Assembly (NCBI GenBank): GCA_032164245.1 | Contig: JAVMKO010000002.1 | Location: 92,207,340 to 92,271,339 of the forward strand | Direction: 5' to 3' | Source of the DNA: Sternotherus odoratus | Lineage: Eukaryota > Chordata > Testudines > Kinosternidae | Length of the DNA: 64,000 bases | Part shown: one piece after another, positions 11,390-23,620 of the stretch | Layout: the number at the start of each line of letters is the position of its first letter | Numbering within the stretch: position 1 is the first letter of the stretch | Translations under genes and position numbers: made by a program | The notes under the pieces: generated by a model | Told to the model about the DNA's origin: nothing | The model's database searches: none | What the model saw: the letters and a program-made list of their open reading frames with translations, nothing else

Positions 11390-11885
11390 TCGCAGATCTA
11401 AGCATTAGCCTGTTCTGCCACAGCATCGCACTGAGAGCTAATGTTCAGGTGCTTGTCCGCTATGACTCCTTAATCCTTCTCAGCTTTCCAAGATACAACC
11501 CCCCATTTTTTAGGTATGACCTGCATTCCTTGTTTCTAGCTCTGTAACTTTGCCTTCAGCTGCCCAGTTTACCACACAATCCAAATCACTCTGTATGACT
11601 GTCTTGTCTTGATTACTTACTGCTTTGCCAAGTTTCGTGTCATCCACAAATTTTATCAGGAGTGATTTTATGTTTACTTACAGATCACGGATGAAAATAT
11701 TGAATAGCCATGCGCCTACAACCCACCCCTGCAGAACAGCCCGATTCAGTGATGGTGCCGACTGACAGCTACTTTGAAAAATGTCAGCTTCCAGTTCTGA
11801 ATCCATTTAATGTATGCTCTACTGATAGTGTAGTGCTAATGTTTTATCCAGAAAGTTAGGTGGCATTAAGTCAAACGCCCTTGTT
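11390..11885 (-). mobile_element. CR1-like LINE fragment, reverse orientation
   Basis: On the plus strand the order of phrases matches the reverse complement of CR1 as I recall it from birds: TAATGTTCAGGTGCTTGTCC, GACCTGCATTCCTTG, GTGTCATCCACAAATTT and GATGAAAATATTGAATAGC. The copy is well diverged and has no open frame, so it is an old truncated piece from the 5' half of the element. Assignment rests on remembered consensus, not on an alignment. Confidence 0.65.
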
Positions 11886-11974
11886 CTCTCACTCCCAGAT
11901 ATGAATCACAGGACTTTGTATTTGAACATTTTTTGGCAAAGAACCTAGTATGCTTGATACCATCCATGAACTCT

Positions 11975-12569
11975 TTAAAAAGGGGTCCTGCTGCCCCACA
12001 CCCAAAGAACAGGAGTTAAAAGCAGTCCTGGAAAGGACTGCAGCTGGGTAAAAGGGATTAAGAGCAGCCACAGGTGTCAATAGCTCAATTAGGGCCCAGC
12101 TGGCCCTGATTCAGAAGGGTTGTGGGGCCAGGAGACAAGGAGCCTCACTAACTCTGGAATGGGAAGGGCTAGCTACCTGGGAACAAGGTACTTGGAGCGG
12201 AGCAGTGCTGAGGAGCTCCAGTCTGGTAAACCCCCAGGCTACATGCCTGTTTTAGGCTAAAAGGTACTGGGGCTGCAGGGGGGCAGCACAAGGATAGGCA
12301 AAGGCAGCAGGTCCTTACCCCTTGCCTATGATGAGTGGCCATTCCACTGCAATCTGCCCCAGTGAGCGGAGGCTAGATGATGACTGGCAGTGGCTACTGA
12401 GGCAAGGTGGTACTGCTGGGGCAGAACCGTGGGATAAAGGGCACTGGGGTCCGGGAGGCAGTAGCAGGTGAGGCACTGACCTGCATAGGGTGCTCTGTAT
12501 GCTGGAAAAGAGCAAATTCCCAGGTGACCAGCAGGAGGCGCCGTGATGGTGAGCCCTCGCTCCACTACG
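11975..12569 (+). mobile_element. LTR, probable solo LTR
   Basis: The block shares long stretches with 39089-39600, including GATGAGTGGCCATT, GCTAGATGATGACTGGCAG and GACCAGCAGGAGGC. Its start resembles the LTR entering at 63760 (GCTGCCCCAC, an AGGGCTGTAG-like segment). It ends GCTCCACTAC, the reverse complement of the TGTAGTGG start seen in the other two, which fits TG...CA LTR ends. No internal retroviral or Gypsy gene is next to it. Retrotransposon class is not resolved; it may be Gypsy-type. Confidence 0.6.
12525..12540 (+). promoter_or_regulatory. CTCF-like motif in LTR
   Basis: CCAGCAGGAGGCGCC matches the CTCF core pattern CCASYAGRKGGCRS with one mismatch. It lies near the 3' end of the LTR. 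Binding is an inference from the motif. Confidence 0.4.
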
Positions 12570-12779
12570 TGTTGAAATTGAAGACAATCTTATAACAGCC
12601 AACTGTAATTAATTTATTTCACTGGCCTAGACTCCATGGTCCCCATTTGCCTACTTAATACCATCTCTTGGAGAGAAAAAGAAACTTACACCAGATCGAA
12701 GTTCTACTTGTACGAGTGCATCTATCCAATAATGGAATTAAATGACTATTAATGAATTATGAAGGACTATGAATGGTCA

Positions 12780-13080
12780 ATGGGCCAGGGAAAGAGTGTC
12801 TCTATAGCCTGGAGGTTAAAACATTCATAGGCTATGAGAGACCCAAGTTCAAATCACTGCTTCAATGTCTAAATTTTAATACATAGTGAAATAGCTTAAA
12901 TGGAGAGACTGATATAGACCGGTCTCAAAATATTTCATAGCCCAGTGACTGGAGCACTCTCCTTAAAGGTGGGCAACTCAAGTTTAAATCCCTTCTCTAC
13001 ATTGGGGGTGGGGAGGAGGATTGAACCTGGAGTTTCCCACATACCTGGGGAGTGTCCTAACCACTCGGCTAAAGTTAAGA
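12780..13080. mobile_element. tRNA-derived SINE-like dimer
   Basis: Two related half-units are visible. The first holds TAGCCTGGAGGTTAAAACATTC and then CAAGTTCAAATC, the second TAGCCCAGTGACTGGAGCAC and then CAAGTTTAAATCCC. These look like degraded tRNA A- and B-box pairs. A third, inverted match (TTGAACCTGG, then CCTAACCACTCGGCTA) follows at about 13021-13070. I infer old tRNA-derived SINEs. No cloverleaf is intact, so this is not a functional tRNA gene. Confidence 0.45.
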
Positions 13081-14219
13081 GGCTACTGTCACCTCTTTTG
13101 TTCATGAGTCCCGAAAAAAAATGTTTGGACAAAAACAATTGGTCAAATTTATGTCAAACTCACAAATACTTTCAAGTTGACAAACTACATTTTTGGATGA
13201 ATAAACTATTAGTGTGAAAAACTTCACCCAGCTCTACTAAATACTTGTTGTGTTAGGAAGAAGAAATGAATAAAATGGCCAGCTACAAGTGTTTCACCAG
13301 ATCTGTACTCCAGATAAGATTTCCTTTGCAGGGAAGGATTTCCTGGTACAGAATTATGAGAGTTTCAAGGGTGCTTTAAGTTACAAGTGCAGAGATGCAG
13401 GCTGTTGCTGCATGGTACTTTTCTCTCATGACCCATACCAAGATGTCTGATGACTTTCTGAATGCAGTAGAAAGACCCCAACTGACTGCATGGCGCTAGT
13501 ATCTCTCAAAAACATGTGGGGTTCACTGTAACAAAAACCTAACAGATGGCCATGTAAGAACTAGCAAGCAATAGCACAAAAGCTGCCTGCTTGGGTTACT
13601 GAGTATGAGCAGCTGCTAATGTCTAACTAGGAGTGCACAAGGACTAAAGCGGACTCACGGAGGCCCCACAATTTTTAACTTCCATTATTTTAGATGCAGG
13701 TTTTGTGTCTGTAATTAAAGTGCAGGCACAATGTTTAGGTGATATTTATCCCACAGATGAAATCCCTCACCACCTGAACAGAGAGTTTGATCAGGTAGCT
13801 TGTCCTTAAATAGGCACAGGAATGAGTAGAAATCATGCCCAAAAATTGTGCATGCAAAAATGTACTGGCAATACTGGAGGCCTTTTTAAAGTTTAGTTGT
13901 CAGGGCATATAATCTGAGGAAGGACGGGCTGCACTGCCTAAAATCAACAGGTTTGAGCAGGACTCTTGTCCTGATTTGGTGGATCCAAGACATAGTAGCC
14001 TCATATTTGTATGTCTATTATCCAATAATATTTAATTTGAAGTTTACCAACTAATCTAGCTATTTATTAATTGGATTTGAGTATTTTGGCATTTTTAAAC
14101 AATATTAAATACAAGTCCTCAATATTCCTTACCGTTCCTACCCTAAATTCCAAGTTGTTCATTGTTATACATACATAGCTCCCCACTGAACTGGTAATCA
14201 CTAATAGTATTATTATACT
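13081..14219. other. Unassigned AT-rich sequence
   Basis: No recognisable gene or repeat, ending in a TATTA-rich stretch that served as the hAT target. Confidence 0.4.
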
Positions 14220-14227
14220 ATTATTAC

Positions 14228-16034
14228 TAGGCTGACCATACGTCCCGTTTTGAACGGGACAGTCCCGTTTTTTACATATTTTCCGACCGTCCCGTCTTTT
14301 TAATATAAATATCAAATTTGTCCCGTTTTTTGTAAAAAAAAACGGAACACGGCTTATTTCTCAGAAGAGATCCTCTGTCTGACCCAGGTAGCCCTGTGCT
14401 GAGCCCCCTGACTTCTGTCTGACTAACGCGGCTCCTGTGATTGGCTCCAACAAGGATCGGGGGGGGAAGAGGCACAGTCCTGCCTCCAGGCAGCCGGCTG
14501 CCCTGCTCCCTTCACCCGGCCGGTTCAGCTGGTCCCAGCGCAGTGCTGGGAGGAGACCGTTTGACCTCACCCTGCGCTGTTGACAAGCTTCACCCCTGAT
14601 CCCCACTGCAGTCCTCGTCGGGCTGGGGACCCTCTGCCGCCCACCCACCCAGGAGAAGAGATTTGTCGGGGGCTTGCCTGAAAATGTGCCTGTGACCATC
14701 CCCTCCTCCCCCCCCCCGCCCCGGTATCAGTCCTTGCTGCCCTGGGACCTCCCCCTGGCTCCCAGTGCTCCTCATCCCTTGGATCTGCCCCCCCCCCCCC
14801 CCGGCTCCCAGCATATCCCCCACCCTCAGCCTCCTAGTGCTCCTCATCCCTTGGATCTTTTCCTGTCCCGGGCTCCCAGGGCTCCTCCATCCTTGGATCT
14901 GCTTCCCCTCCCCCTCCCCTCCCGTTCCCAGCTCCCTGCACACCCCTGGGCTCCCAGTGCTTTTCCTGTCCCTTGGATCTACTCCCCCCAGGATCTCAGA
15001 GACCCCCCCCCCCGCCTCTGGGACTTGTCCCCCACCACAGGGACCAGCTCTCTCCTGGACTCTCAGCACTCCTCTCAGTAGCAGGGATTCAGTCCCCACC
15101 CCCCAGCTCCCGATGCTCTCCACCCGCTGCTCTGAGATCCCAGTGCCCCATCCCCTGTCTTCCCAGCATCCTCCCTCTCCTGCCCCCCAACCCCGTTGTG
15201 AACTCGCTGCCTGGGGAGAGATCATTCCCATCCCCCCACAACAAGTGCTCAAGCTGGGAGTTCTCCCTCCGTGCTGGGAAGGGCTGGGGCTGCTGGCTGC
15301 AGTGTGGCAATAGTTGTCTCGCCGGGTGGTAGTGCCAGAGCGGAGCCGGTGGCTGGGCTGGCGGTAGGTTATTAGGGCCACTGTTCTCTCCTCTTTCACC
15401 CCAGGCAGGGGAAAGCATCTGGGGCTCATGGAGCCGATAGCGAGACAGATCCCCGCCAGGCCACCGCGCGCACTGGGGCAAAGCGAGCGTGAACCACGGT
15501 CCAGAGTGTGTGTGACACCAGCACCCTTGGGTAAGTAGCAGTCAGAGCTGCTCTACCTAACATTAGGAAGTGTGGGGAGAAGAATATGGGACGTGCAGAG
15601 GGGACTTAAAGCCTCATCTGTGTCCCCCCCAGTTCTGCCCCACAGCTGAGAACCAGACCATGTACGTACAGTGGAGACCACGGGAGAGACTCCTCTCACC
15701 CAAAGTGAGGTTCTATCCCAGCTTGTCAGGGATCAGCTGCCTCACCCGGATAAAGGAGGGAGGGTACAGGTCCCCCCATGTTAATTCATCCCAGCTCCCA
15801 TTACCAGGGGGTGATCCCCTTGGATGACTGGGGGTCTGGCCAGACTGTCCTAACCCTGCTGCTAGGGACAGCGAATACCAGACTTCCCTGAATCTCCCCC
15901 TCCAGCAGTGAGATCTGGGGCAGGCAGCAGCCTGCGTGGACCATTCAGTCCTGCGACCTGCCCCCAAGGTAACCCCGTCCCATTTTTGCCATCCCAATGT
16001 CCCGTTTTTGTCTCAAGGAAATATGGTCAGCCTA
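14228..16034. mobile_element. hAT transposon, 1,807 bp, non-autonomous
   Basis: The ends are TAGGCTGACCATA on the left and its exact reverse complement on the right. They are flanked by identical 8-bp copies ATTATTAC at 14220-14227 and 16035-16042, which marks a hAT insertion. Subterminal zones carry several copies of TCCCGTTTT or its complement, as transposase binding sites often do. The interior has no transposase-like frame. It is GC-rich, with a CTCCCAGTGCTCCTC minisatellite and, around 15400-15530, sequences resembling a splice acceptor (CTCTTTCACCCCAG) and donor (GGGTAAGT). The interior could be captured host sequence. Open frames of up to 279 codons (minus 14590-15429) follow the repeat composition. 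Confidence 0.85.
14757..15000. repeat. C-rich minisatellite inside the hAT
   Basis: Four imperfect units contain GGCTCCCAGTGCTCCTC or a close variant followed by ATCCCTTGGATCT (starts near 14757, 14827, 14870 and 14949), separated by C-runs of variable length. Confidence 0.7.
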
Positions 16035-16042
16035 ATTATTAC

Positions 16043-18351
16043 AGACAGAGTTTTGCCTATCTCACAAATGCTAACAAATAAAGGGAGTAAAGCTGATCAA
16101 CTACCACCACTTTTCTTCCTTTTTATTACTGCCTTTCCAAAGATTGACCACAATTGTGGTTAATTGCAGGAGTTAAAACTTCCTACAACTAGTGTAGTTA
16201 AGGTTCCAGATTTCCACTGTGGTTCAGCAGTATCAAAGGCATGGAAATGTATTTGGTTTATATGTGAACCACTATATTAGCTCTTTGAAGCACCAGTTCC
16301 ATATTACAACTCTAAAATTATCTAATGAAAATCATCTCACTTCCACACCTCCCTTCATGCAGAAGGATTGTAACACTGAATTTGTTATGCAACTTGCATC
16401 TCCAAATGAAAATGCTTTAGGAAATGAACTTTTAGATTCTTGAAACATTAATTCAATGTTCATGAAAGTGGGGACTAAAACTTCCTCACACACAACTCTG
16501 CCAGTTTATCAGTCCTCACCTACAACTACTGCCACTGATCCTGTCCACACTGCTAATCAAACTAAACTGGGCTCTAGTTTTACAATTTGATCAAAATGGG
16601 GGCTAAGAAACTTTCCCATCAATTCAGGATCCAGGCTTATTTCCAGATGTTATTCTAGTGCCCTAGAATAAGAAATAACCAGTGGAGAGACTCAAAAAAG
16701 ACACATGAAGTACATAAAAAGGCAGTTCTATGGAGACTTGTGGAAGGAGGGTACTACTAATAGAAATGGAAACACCTGAGGAAGAAATTAGGTATTGCTT
16801 CAGACCAGTGGTGTTACAGGTTTTTGTACCTGTTAAGCAGCACTACAGTAGGAGTCTAAAAAGACTTGCATCTGAACAGGGGTTTGTATGTTGGATGCAC
16901 ATTAATCCACTAATCCTTTTTAGTAGGACCATTTCTCTTGCCCAGCGGCAGTCATGAACAGGCTGCCACTAGCTGTGGGAGAAATGTTCTCTTGGATCTT
17001 CACACCATGATTTGTATTTCATTCAATCACACCAAGCCTGTGATAGAGTGCACGCACCTCTTAGGAGTGCCTCCAGCTGTCCAGGTACAATCCCGCACTC
17101 TTTCCTCTTCCTGGCCCCCTGGGACATGCCCATGTGCCTGCTACCTCAACAAGATTTGCAGCAGGGACCATAATGATTCTATTCCACCCTTCTAGTCCCA
17201 GCCACCAAATGATCTGCTGGGGCTCTGCAGTGCCTTTTAACTGAGCTGGCTGGGCTCTGATTGGCTGCTTCCATGCAGCCTTTCTAGGCAGCCTAGAAGA
17301 CCCACCTCCACTGCTTCTTTTCTGGGACGGGATGTGGTAGGACCACAGTGCCTCCAGCAAGAGGCTTCAAAGGGTCTGGTACCCCCCCTTCAGAAGGCCA
17401 TTGATGCAAAGTTCAAGAAATTTGGAGCCGTTAACTTTCTTCATTTTAACAAGGTACCAACACTGATGTAACAGTTCATCCCACAAGCTAGTTGAAAATA
17501 ATTGGATACTTACTAACTGTACAGAGGTTTAGAGTCCCCCCTCCCCCCATATAAACATTCTTGAAGCAATTCCTTTCCGCTCAACTGCCAATTCTACAGC
17601 AAGCAGAATTTGTGGGCAATATCTCTTAACAGGAGAATGAAAGAATGCCAAAGCCAGTGGGTTCTTCAGCAGCTGGGAAGGATGGTTGGAGACAGAAGAG
17701 GTCTGAAGTAGTACAACACAACTTTGTCTGCAGATAACCTCCCCCCTTCAGGAGGGGACAGAAGAGAGGCAGGGAGAGCTTTCAGGAAGCAGGAAGAAGT
17801 GTCTGGAAATAGAGTCAGCATCATCAAAGAGTTGATTAAGAAAAAAGCAAAACAACAGAAAGCTAGACAACATGGCATAGAAGGATACTCTCCTTCCCAC
17901 CCATTCCTGAGAACAAAGCAGGAGCTCTTGCTTCGCTTTGATTTTTCCCTTCTAGGGAAGAACCTGGCTTCAGATAGGGATACCCCAACTCTCCCCCCCC
18001 CCCCCCATGTTTGTCATTCTTTGGGATGTCTGGGGGCGGGGGCAATATGATCTGCCTTATACAGCTCTTTAAGAAGCTGGAAGAAGTGTTGACACCTTTC
18101 TCAACTGGCCATTCTCCCATCTAACACAGACGAGAGACATCCTGGAAGTCCTGCATGCAGGGCTCTCTCTAAATAAGGGAAAATGCTTATTTTAGACATC
18201 ACCACACATGCTCCCTGTTTGTATGCCACCTCACAGTGGGGAGTTCTGCTCTGAAGAGAGGTGTTGCTTTCAGAACATGGAATGATCTTGGTGTGTTTAG
18301 TTTCTGGAAAAGCATGTGCAGCTGGCATGTTATGGTTGCTTTTGCTTCCTT
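16043..18351. other. Unassigned sequence
   Basis: No recognisable gene. A segment near 16540-16600 contains GTCCACACTGCTAATC and may be a MITE scrap. C-runs occur near 17545 and 17995-18006. Short open frames on both strands look incidental. Confidence 0.35.
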
Positions 18352-18655
18352 CAGGGATTGGCAACGTTGGCACACAGGACCGCAGGGTAAGCGCCCTTAG
18401 CGGGCACCCCCTCCCCCCCCCCCGCTTTGTTTACAGGCCGTTTCGCCGACTGCGGCTCCCACTGGCCGTGGTTCGCCGTCCTGCTCCAATGGGGGCTGCA
18501 GGAAGCGGCGCAGTTTTGGCCTCTGCTTCCTGCATCCCCCACTGGACCGCGCGGCCAGTGGAAGCCGCAGTTGGCAAAACGGCAGGAAAACAAAGCGGCG
18601 GGATCCGCTAAGGGTGCTTACCCTGCGGTTCTGCGTGCCAACGTTGCCGATCCTT
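18352..18655. mobile_element. TIR element with about 40-bp inverted ends
   Basis: The left end CAGGGATTGGCAACGTTGGC and the reverse complement of the right end, CAAGGATCGGCAACGTTGGC, match closely. The match continues through CCGCAGGGTAAGC on both sides, for about 40 bp with few mismatches. The interior is GC-rich with a further partial inverted repeat (GCCGACTGCGGCTCCCACTG against CAGTGGAAGCCGCAGTTGGC). I found no convincing 8-bp duplication. The CAGGG start suggests hAT. There is no transposase frame. Confidence 0.75.
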
Positions 18656-19500
18656 GCTGTACATTCAGCAGTTGACTGAGGCAGATGGAATGGACCAAGA
18701 GGGAGGATACCAGAATTAACTGCTAGAGCTGGGGTACTCAACACCAGGGGGTCACAAGCACTCTGACCTTCCCACATTGCTAAGTGGGACAGGGATCTTG
18801 TATGGTCAGTAGGGAAAGGGTTAAGAATCACTGACTTAGGGATTTCCAGCTAGTCTCATTATACTAAGGACTCCTCTACTGCAGACCAGACACCCCATCC
18901 CCCACCCCCCCACCCCGAGATTGCATGGCTCCAAGTCAAGTTCAGTGCATGTGCGAAGGGGGGTTACCCCCTCACATTGGTGCTTATCTTAACAGCCCCC
19001 TTGACATCAGAAACATACTTCTGATGTTCACACTTGTCACTCCCTATAGCGCACAAGCAGGCAGGTGGAGCTACTGAAACTGAGGGAGAGGGCTCAGTAA
19101 TCACGAAAAGAGGGTCTCCAATACCCTGACCAGCTCAGAGAGAGACTTCTGCAGAGAATGTAAAGCCTGCACAGTTGTTGAAAGATTATTCTCATGGCCT
19201 TGAAAAGAAGAAATTATAGTCAAAGATCCTAGATGGGGAGATAGAAAGCAAGAGGATAGGAGATAATGAAGCTCAGTTATTGGGATTGTGCCAGCCAGGA
19301 ATAGATGCCAAATGTGGATAATGTCTATATTTAAAAAATAAAAAAGGCTAACCGGAATTACCAATTGGAACGGGAGAGAAATTTCTGGTGAGTTTACATA
19401 AAGAAACACTAAATAAAAACATTTATATGACCACCTTCATCTTTTTAATATTGTAAACTTCCCCTGCCCACTTATTGTACGTATTATCTTAGAGTGTACA
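18656..19500. other. Unassigned sequence
   Basis: No recognisable gene; it includes CCCAC-rich stretches around 18895-18920. Confidence 0.4.
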
Positions 19501-19504
19501 CTCT

Positions 19505-19716
19505 TTAAATAATACCTAGTTCTTATATACCACTTTTAAACCAGTCAATCTCCAAGTGCTACACAAAGCTGCTAAGTATCATTATCCCCATTTTACTGAC
19601 CAGGAAACTGAGGCAGGGAAGTTTTGCACAGAAGACCAGCACCTGAACTGGGACTAGAACCCAGAACGCCCAAGATCCTGTCTGGTGCTCTATCCCCTAG
19701 ACCACTCTGCATCCTT
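19505..19716 (-). mobile_element. MIR-family SINE
   Basis: On the minus strand a tRNA-like head (GCAGAGTGGTCTAGGGGA, then GGGTTCTAGTCCCAG) is followed by the core CTGCCTCAGTTTCCTGG and AAAATGGGGATAATGATAC. This is the signature of MIR-type CORE-SINEs. The order and spacing fit a nearly full-length, diverged copy. Confidence 0.8.
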
Positions 19717-20087
19717 TTAGGGTGCTGATTCTCCATGTCTGCATAGCTCCTCCCTACAGGGCTCTGAGACAGATGGGGACATTGGATACCACCATAATAT
19801 AAATATATTGCTAATGTGAGTGGGAGAAGTCATCTACCAGAACAAATTTAGGTTCAAACAACCTCTGCGATTAAGACCATTTAAGTTTCCTCACTGAAGC
19901 ATCATGATTTTCTTTAACAGTGACCACTACTTCACCTTTCTTCACCTCCTTTCCCTGAAATGTACCTCTGAACCAGTCTGAGAGGTCTACGATTGACACA
20001 GTTGAGACGGTGAAGATTTCTCTATGGCCCACATGTTGATCAGTAGGTTGTATTTCGTATTGGTTCACGAAGCTATATACTATAAAG
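19717..20087. other. Unassigned sequence
   Basis: No gene or repeat recognised. A minus-strand open frame (19871-20149) runs into the neighbouring element and has no known product. Confidence 0.4.
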
Positions 20088-21049
20088 CAGGGAGTCTCAC
20101 AAATTTTTTGGTGGCCTGAGTGCAGGCACCAATTCTTGCTGGTGGCCACTATGATACATTTTTCTTAACGTACTTAATTAGTTTTAAGAAAAACAAATAA
20201 ATATGCACATACACATGTCCAAATCTTCATAATTTATTTATGTGGAGTTTTATTGCAGACTCAATCAAAATAATGTACAGTTCTCTATTCTTTACTGGAC
20301 CTAAACAGAATAGAAACACAAATAAAGTGCTTTCACATTCTTTTTGTTGTTGTTGTTTCTTGTGTTTTTGCTTGCCTTTATTTAAAAAAACTTGCTAACT
20401 AGTAAGTCTGCTGCTTCAAAAAGTAATATTTGGATGTTTGTTACTATCACTATTCATAGAAGACTCACTAGCTAGCTGGAAGGCTGTGAAAAGTGATATT
20501 AACAATGGTACAAATATCAATTTTCACAGCAGACTTATTCAGCCCTGGCAAGCCAGGGAACAAATTAAGCCCTGGATGGGGAGGTGGGTAGGGATACAGT
20601 GGGGGACAGAGGTGGGATGGATGGGGGAGGGGCGATGGGCAGGTCGGTGAGCCCAGGGCCAGAGCCCGAAACCCTGTGGCTTGGGGCCAGAGTCCACCAC
20701 CACACAGTTGGGGATGGAGGACGTTGTGGAGGCCAGGGACAATGCGGTGGGGTGGGGCTGAGCCCAGAGCCGGCATCCACTGCCGCGTTGCTGAAGTCCA
20801 GGGCCGGAGCCCAAAGTTCCACAACCGGAGCCTGCCACCCACCGCCTCAGTGGTGAAGCCTGAACCTTACCACCCCCGGAAGGTGAGGAACTCACTGGCT
20901 GCCTGCTCCTCCAGCCTTTGTCACTCCAGACAGGGGGGAGGGCCCCACCTGTTCTAGTGACCCTGGGGGTAAAGCACTGCTTAGCGTGCCCTGCCCCGTT
21001 CCCCTCCAGCCACTGCCCAGGAGACTGTGGTTGCATTTGGGAAACACTG
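20088..21049. mobile_element. hAT-like non-autonomous element
   Basis: The left end CAGGGAGTCTCACAAATTTT and the reverse complement of the right end, CAGTGTTTCCCAAATGC, resemble hAT ends of the CAGNGNTTCTCAAA type. The right half (20570-21030) is GC-rich with GGTGGG-type repeats and carries overlapping open frames on both strands that I consider compositional. The 8-bp flanks match poorly (about 4 of 8), so the boundaries are tentative. Confidence 0.5.
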
Positions 21050-23224
21050 TTTCAAATGCCTTTTATAGTTGTGAAGCCTCAGACTTCCCCACAGGGCATT
21101 CATGCCATATCCAGTCACATAAAAAGGCATTAAACAAGGAAATGAGGTATCACACTATTATATAGCATACGGTAGCTGGATTACTTTTCATGGGTTGATA
21201 AAGTTTTTCCATGGAAGATGAAGCTTTCCTCTGCTGATTTTACACCCAAACACTACTCCTAGTTTTGGATAAGCCTGATTGCCCTAGCCCTTCTGTTCTG
21301 AAAGAGGTTATTTCCCTGTCAGTGTGGTAACTAGAGATAAAGTACTGCTGCTACTTGACAAACATGGGTGTCATCTCTGGCATTATTTCTGTAGAATTCA
21401 AGTACTGTCATTCTTTTATTGCTTACTAAGCAATATTCTAAAGTTACAAAGCATATCTATGCCCACCATAAGCCAGGATAAAAGCCTCCACTGCAATAGT
21501 TTTGATAAGAATAGTAGTATGTTCTACCAAGACAACTTTCAGATATAGTAGGCTTCTATTTAACATTCAGAGGTGTAACTGTAAGGTCAATTCCAGTATG
21601 TGAAAACATTAATTATGCTAAATCTGGAGCTTCAGGACAAAAACAGACTCTCTCAATGTGGCAGACCAATGCTGCTACAACAGCGGCAAGTCAAAATAAA
21701 ACCAGTACATATGGATGCTAGTTGCAATTTCATTCAAGTTACAGCAGAAAAAAAACGGAGAATATTTGGCTGCTGGCAACACTTGAGGTGTTATAATTCA
21801 GTCTGCAGTGCCCCGGTTAGGAAATATAGCTTTACAACTAATACATGTGCTAAATGATACTGACACAAAGAATGACTTTGAACTTTTGATTCCCAAGGCA
21901 TGTTTCAGAGACCTTTGAAAGGTTCTCTGGTCACTCAAGAGCCATTCTTAGAATGTCTGCTCTCTCATATACAAATTTAACAGGGAACATGTCCCTGAGC
22001 CAAGAATACACTAGAACCATCTTATCTGGGAGCAAGGGCAGGAGTCAATGAGAAAGCAGTACCTTTTTGTTATGCTTCTTCTAAGTTTTCTCAAATATTT
22101 CCTCTCCCCAATAATGGCAAAAACAAACACCCACCAGGTAGAGCAATCATAGGTAAAGTATTTTAATGAACATCTTGTTTAATATCTAATGCCTGGCATC
22201 CATTATGAGTCAACGTTGGATGAATGTGTGTCATGAGTCCACAATGTAGTGGGATGTCCCTCGTAAAAAGCACTATCCTCTTTTTTTTTTACAAAGCTGT
22301 CCTTTCTTCCTTCAAACATAGCTCATCAATCTATAAACAAAGCCTTGTCACCTCACCATCAAAATTACACACCTACTTGATGAACCTGAAGTACACAAGA
22401 AAAATAATTTGCATGAAGTTCAAGGTTAGCGGCTTCATACTCCCCTTTATTGAGTATATGAAGAAGCAGGATTCCCTCAGGTTGAACAGATTGTAAAAAG
22501 ACAGACACCTGATTATTTGTATTGTTAGAGCCACTACAGACTAGGAAGGACATCACTGTGCAAGGCACTGTATGAAGTTAGTCCCTGCTCTACAGAGCTT
22601 ATATTAATTACTACTAATTTGTAACTCAAGCAAAAAGAAAATAAAAAATATTGTTGTATTCACTCCCTCTCTATATACTTTTTTCTTATTTTTTGTTCCA
22701 TTATTTTACTCATGCAAGATGAGAGTTAGGCACTCAGATACTATGGTGATGCATCAGAACCTTAAACTACTCACTTCTAACAACCCTAAACAAAGCAGCA
22801 GCAAGCAACACCAGCCCCTTTTCTAGTGATCCTCTCACTGGAATCAACATCATGAAGCAGAAAGGAAACTTGCCAATGCTAAATTAAAAATAGTTTCCTT
22901 CTGATTGTAAACTATGCAATACATACAGAAAAGACCTTTGAACCAATAATAAAGGCATGACAAGGAAGCAAATCCTATTGTTGCTTGCAAGAGAAACTCT
23001 TTCCTTTATAGGACATTAAGAAGAATAGTGCAAAAAACTTTTTTGATACCCACACACATCCAGTAACTCCTCAATAAAACAATGTTAAAGCTGAAAAATC
23101 AAGACTAAGATGGACCCCTCTTACAAAATGAACCACTGATACTATTCTTACCAAGATAAACTGTAATTCAGTTGCTGAAAATATTTTGCACTTGCGTTCT
23201 ACAAGATTTAAGAGCGATTTACAA
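21050..23224. other. Unassigned AT-rich sequence
   Basis: More than 2 kb with no gene or dated repeat that I can identify. Short plus-strand open frames at 21324-21548, 21600-21857 and 22224-22496 have no recognisable product. Confidence 0.4.
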
Positions 23225-23620
23225 TATAAAGCCTTGCAACACTTGTGTGAAGACTATAAAACCCATTTTACAGATGTGAAAATTAGGCAGAGAGCAAGGT
23301 CCACATTTTCAAAATAGGTTAGCTAATTTTGGCTCTCCAAATCAAGACACCAAGGGACAAAGTATCTACTATTCAACTGAAGTTAATGGAGTGTGGAAGC
23401 ATAGCATCTCTGAAGATCAGGCCCTAGGGGTGCCTCAAGTTGGGCACCTGGACGTTGAGACAATCAAAGCTAGTGGACACTTAAATCTATGGGCCTACAT
23501 GACTTATACAGTGTCGTACAACAAATCAGATTAAATCTTCAAAAGACACCTGTAGGTGCCTTGATTGAGTCCCCACCTCCGTCACTAGAGTTTCATATGC
23601 CCCTGTAAGTTATGAATGGT
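23225..23620. mobile_element. Ancient interspersed repeat (MIR/SINE-like)
   Basis: CCCATTTTACAGATGTGAAAA at its start recalls the MIR core. The section GATCAGGCCCTAGGGGTGCC, then CAAGTTGGGCACC, is a phrase I associate with old amniote repeats. Heavily diverged; class uncertain. Confidence 0.4.

Noticed and set aside
12780..13080. Possible tRNA gene from A- and B-box-like sequences
   Set aside because: No cloverleaf can be drawn and the motifs are degraded and repeated; a tRNA-derived SINE fits better.
14590..15429. 279-codon open frame on the minus strand
   Set aside because: It lies inside the hAT element over a C-rich minisatellite; its Gly/Arg-rich repetitive composition and the open frames on the other strand show it is compositional.
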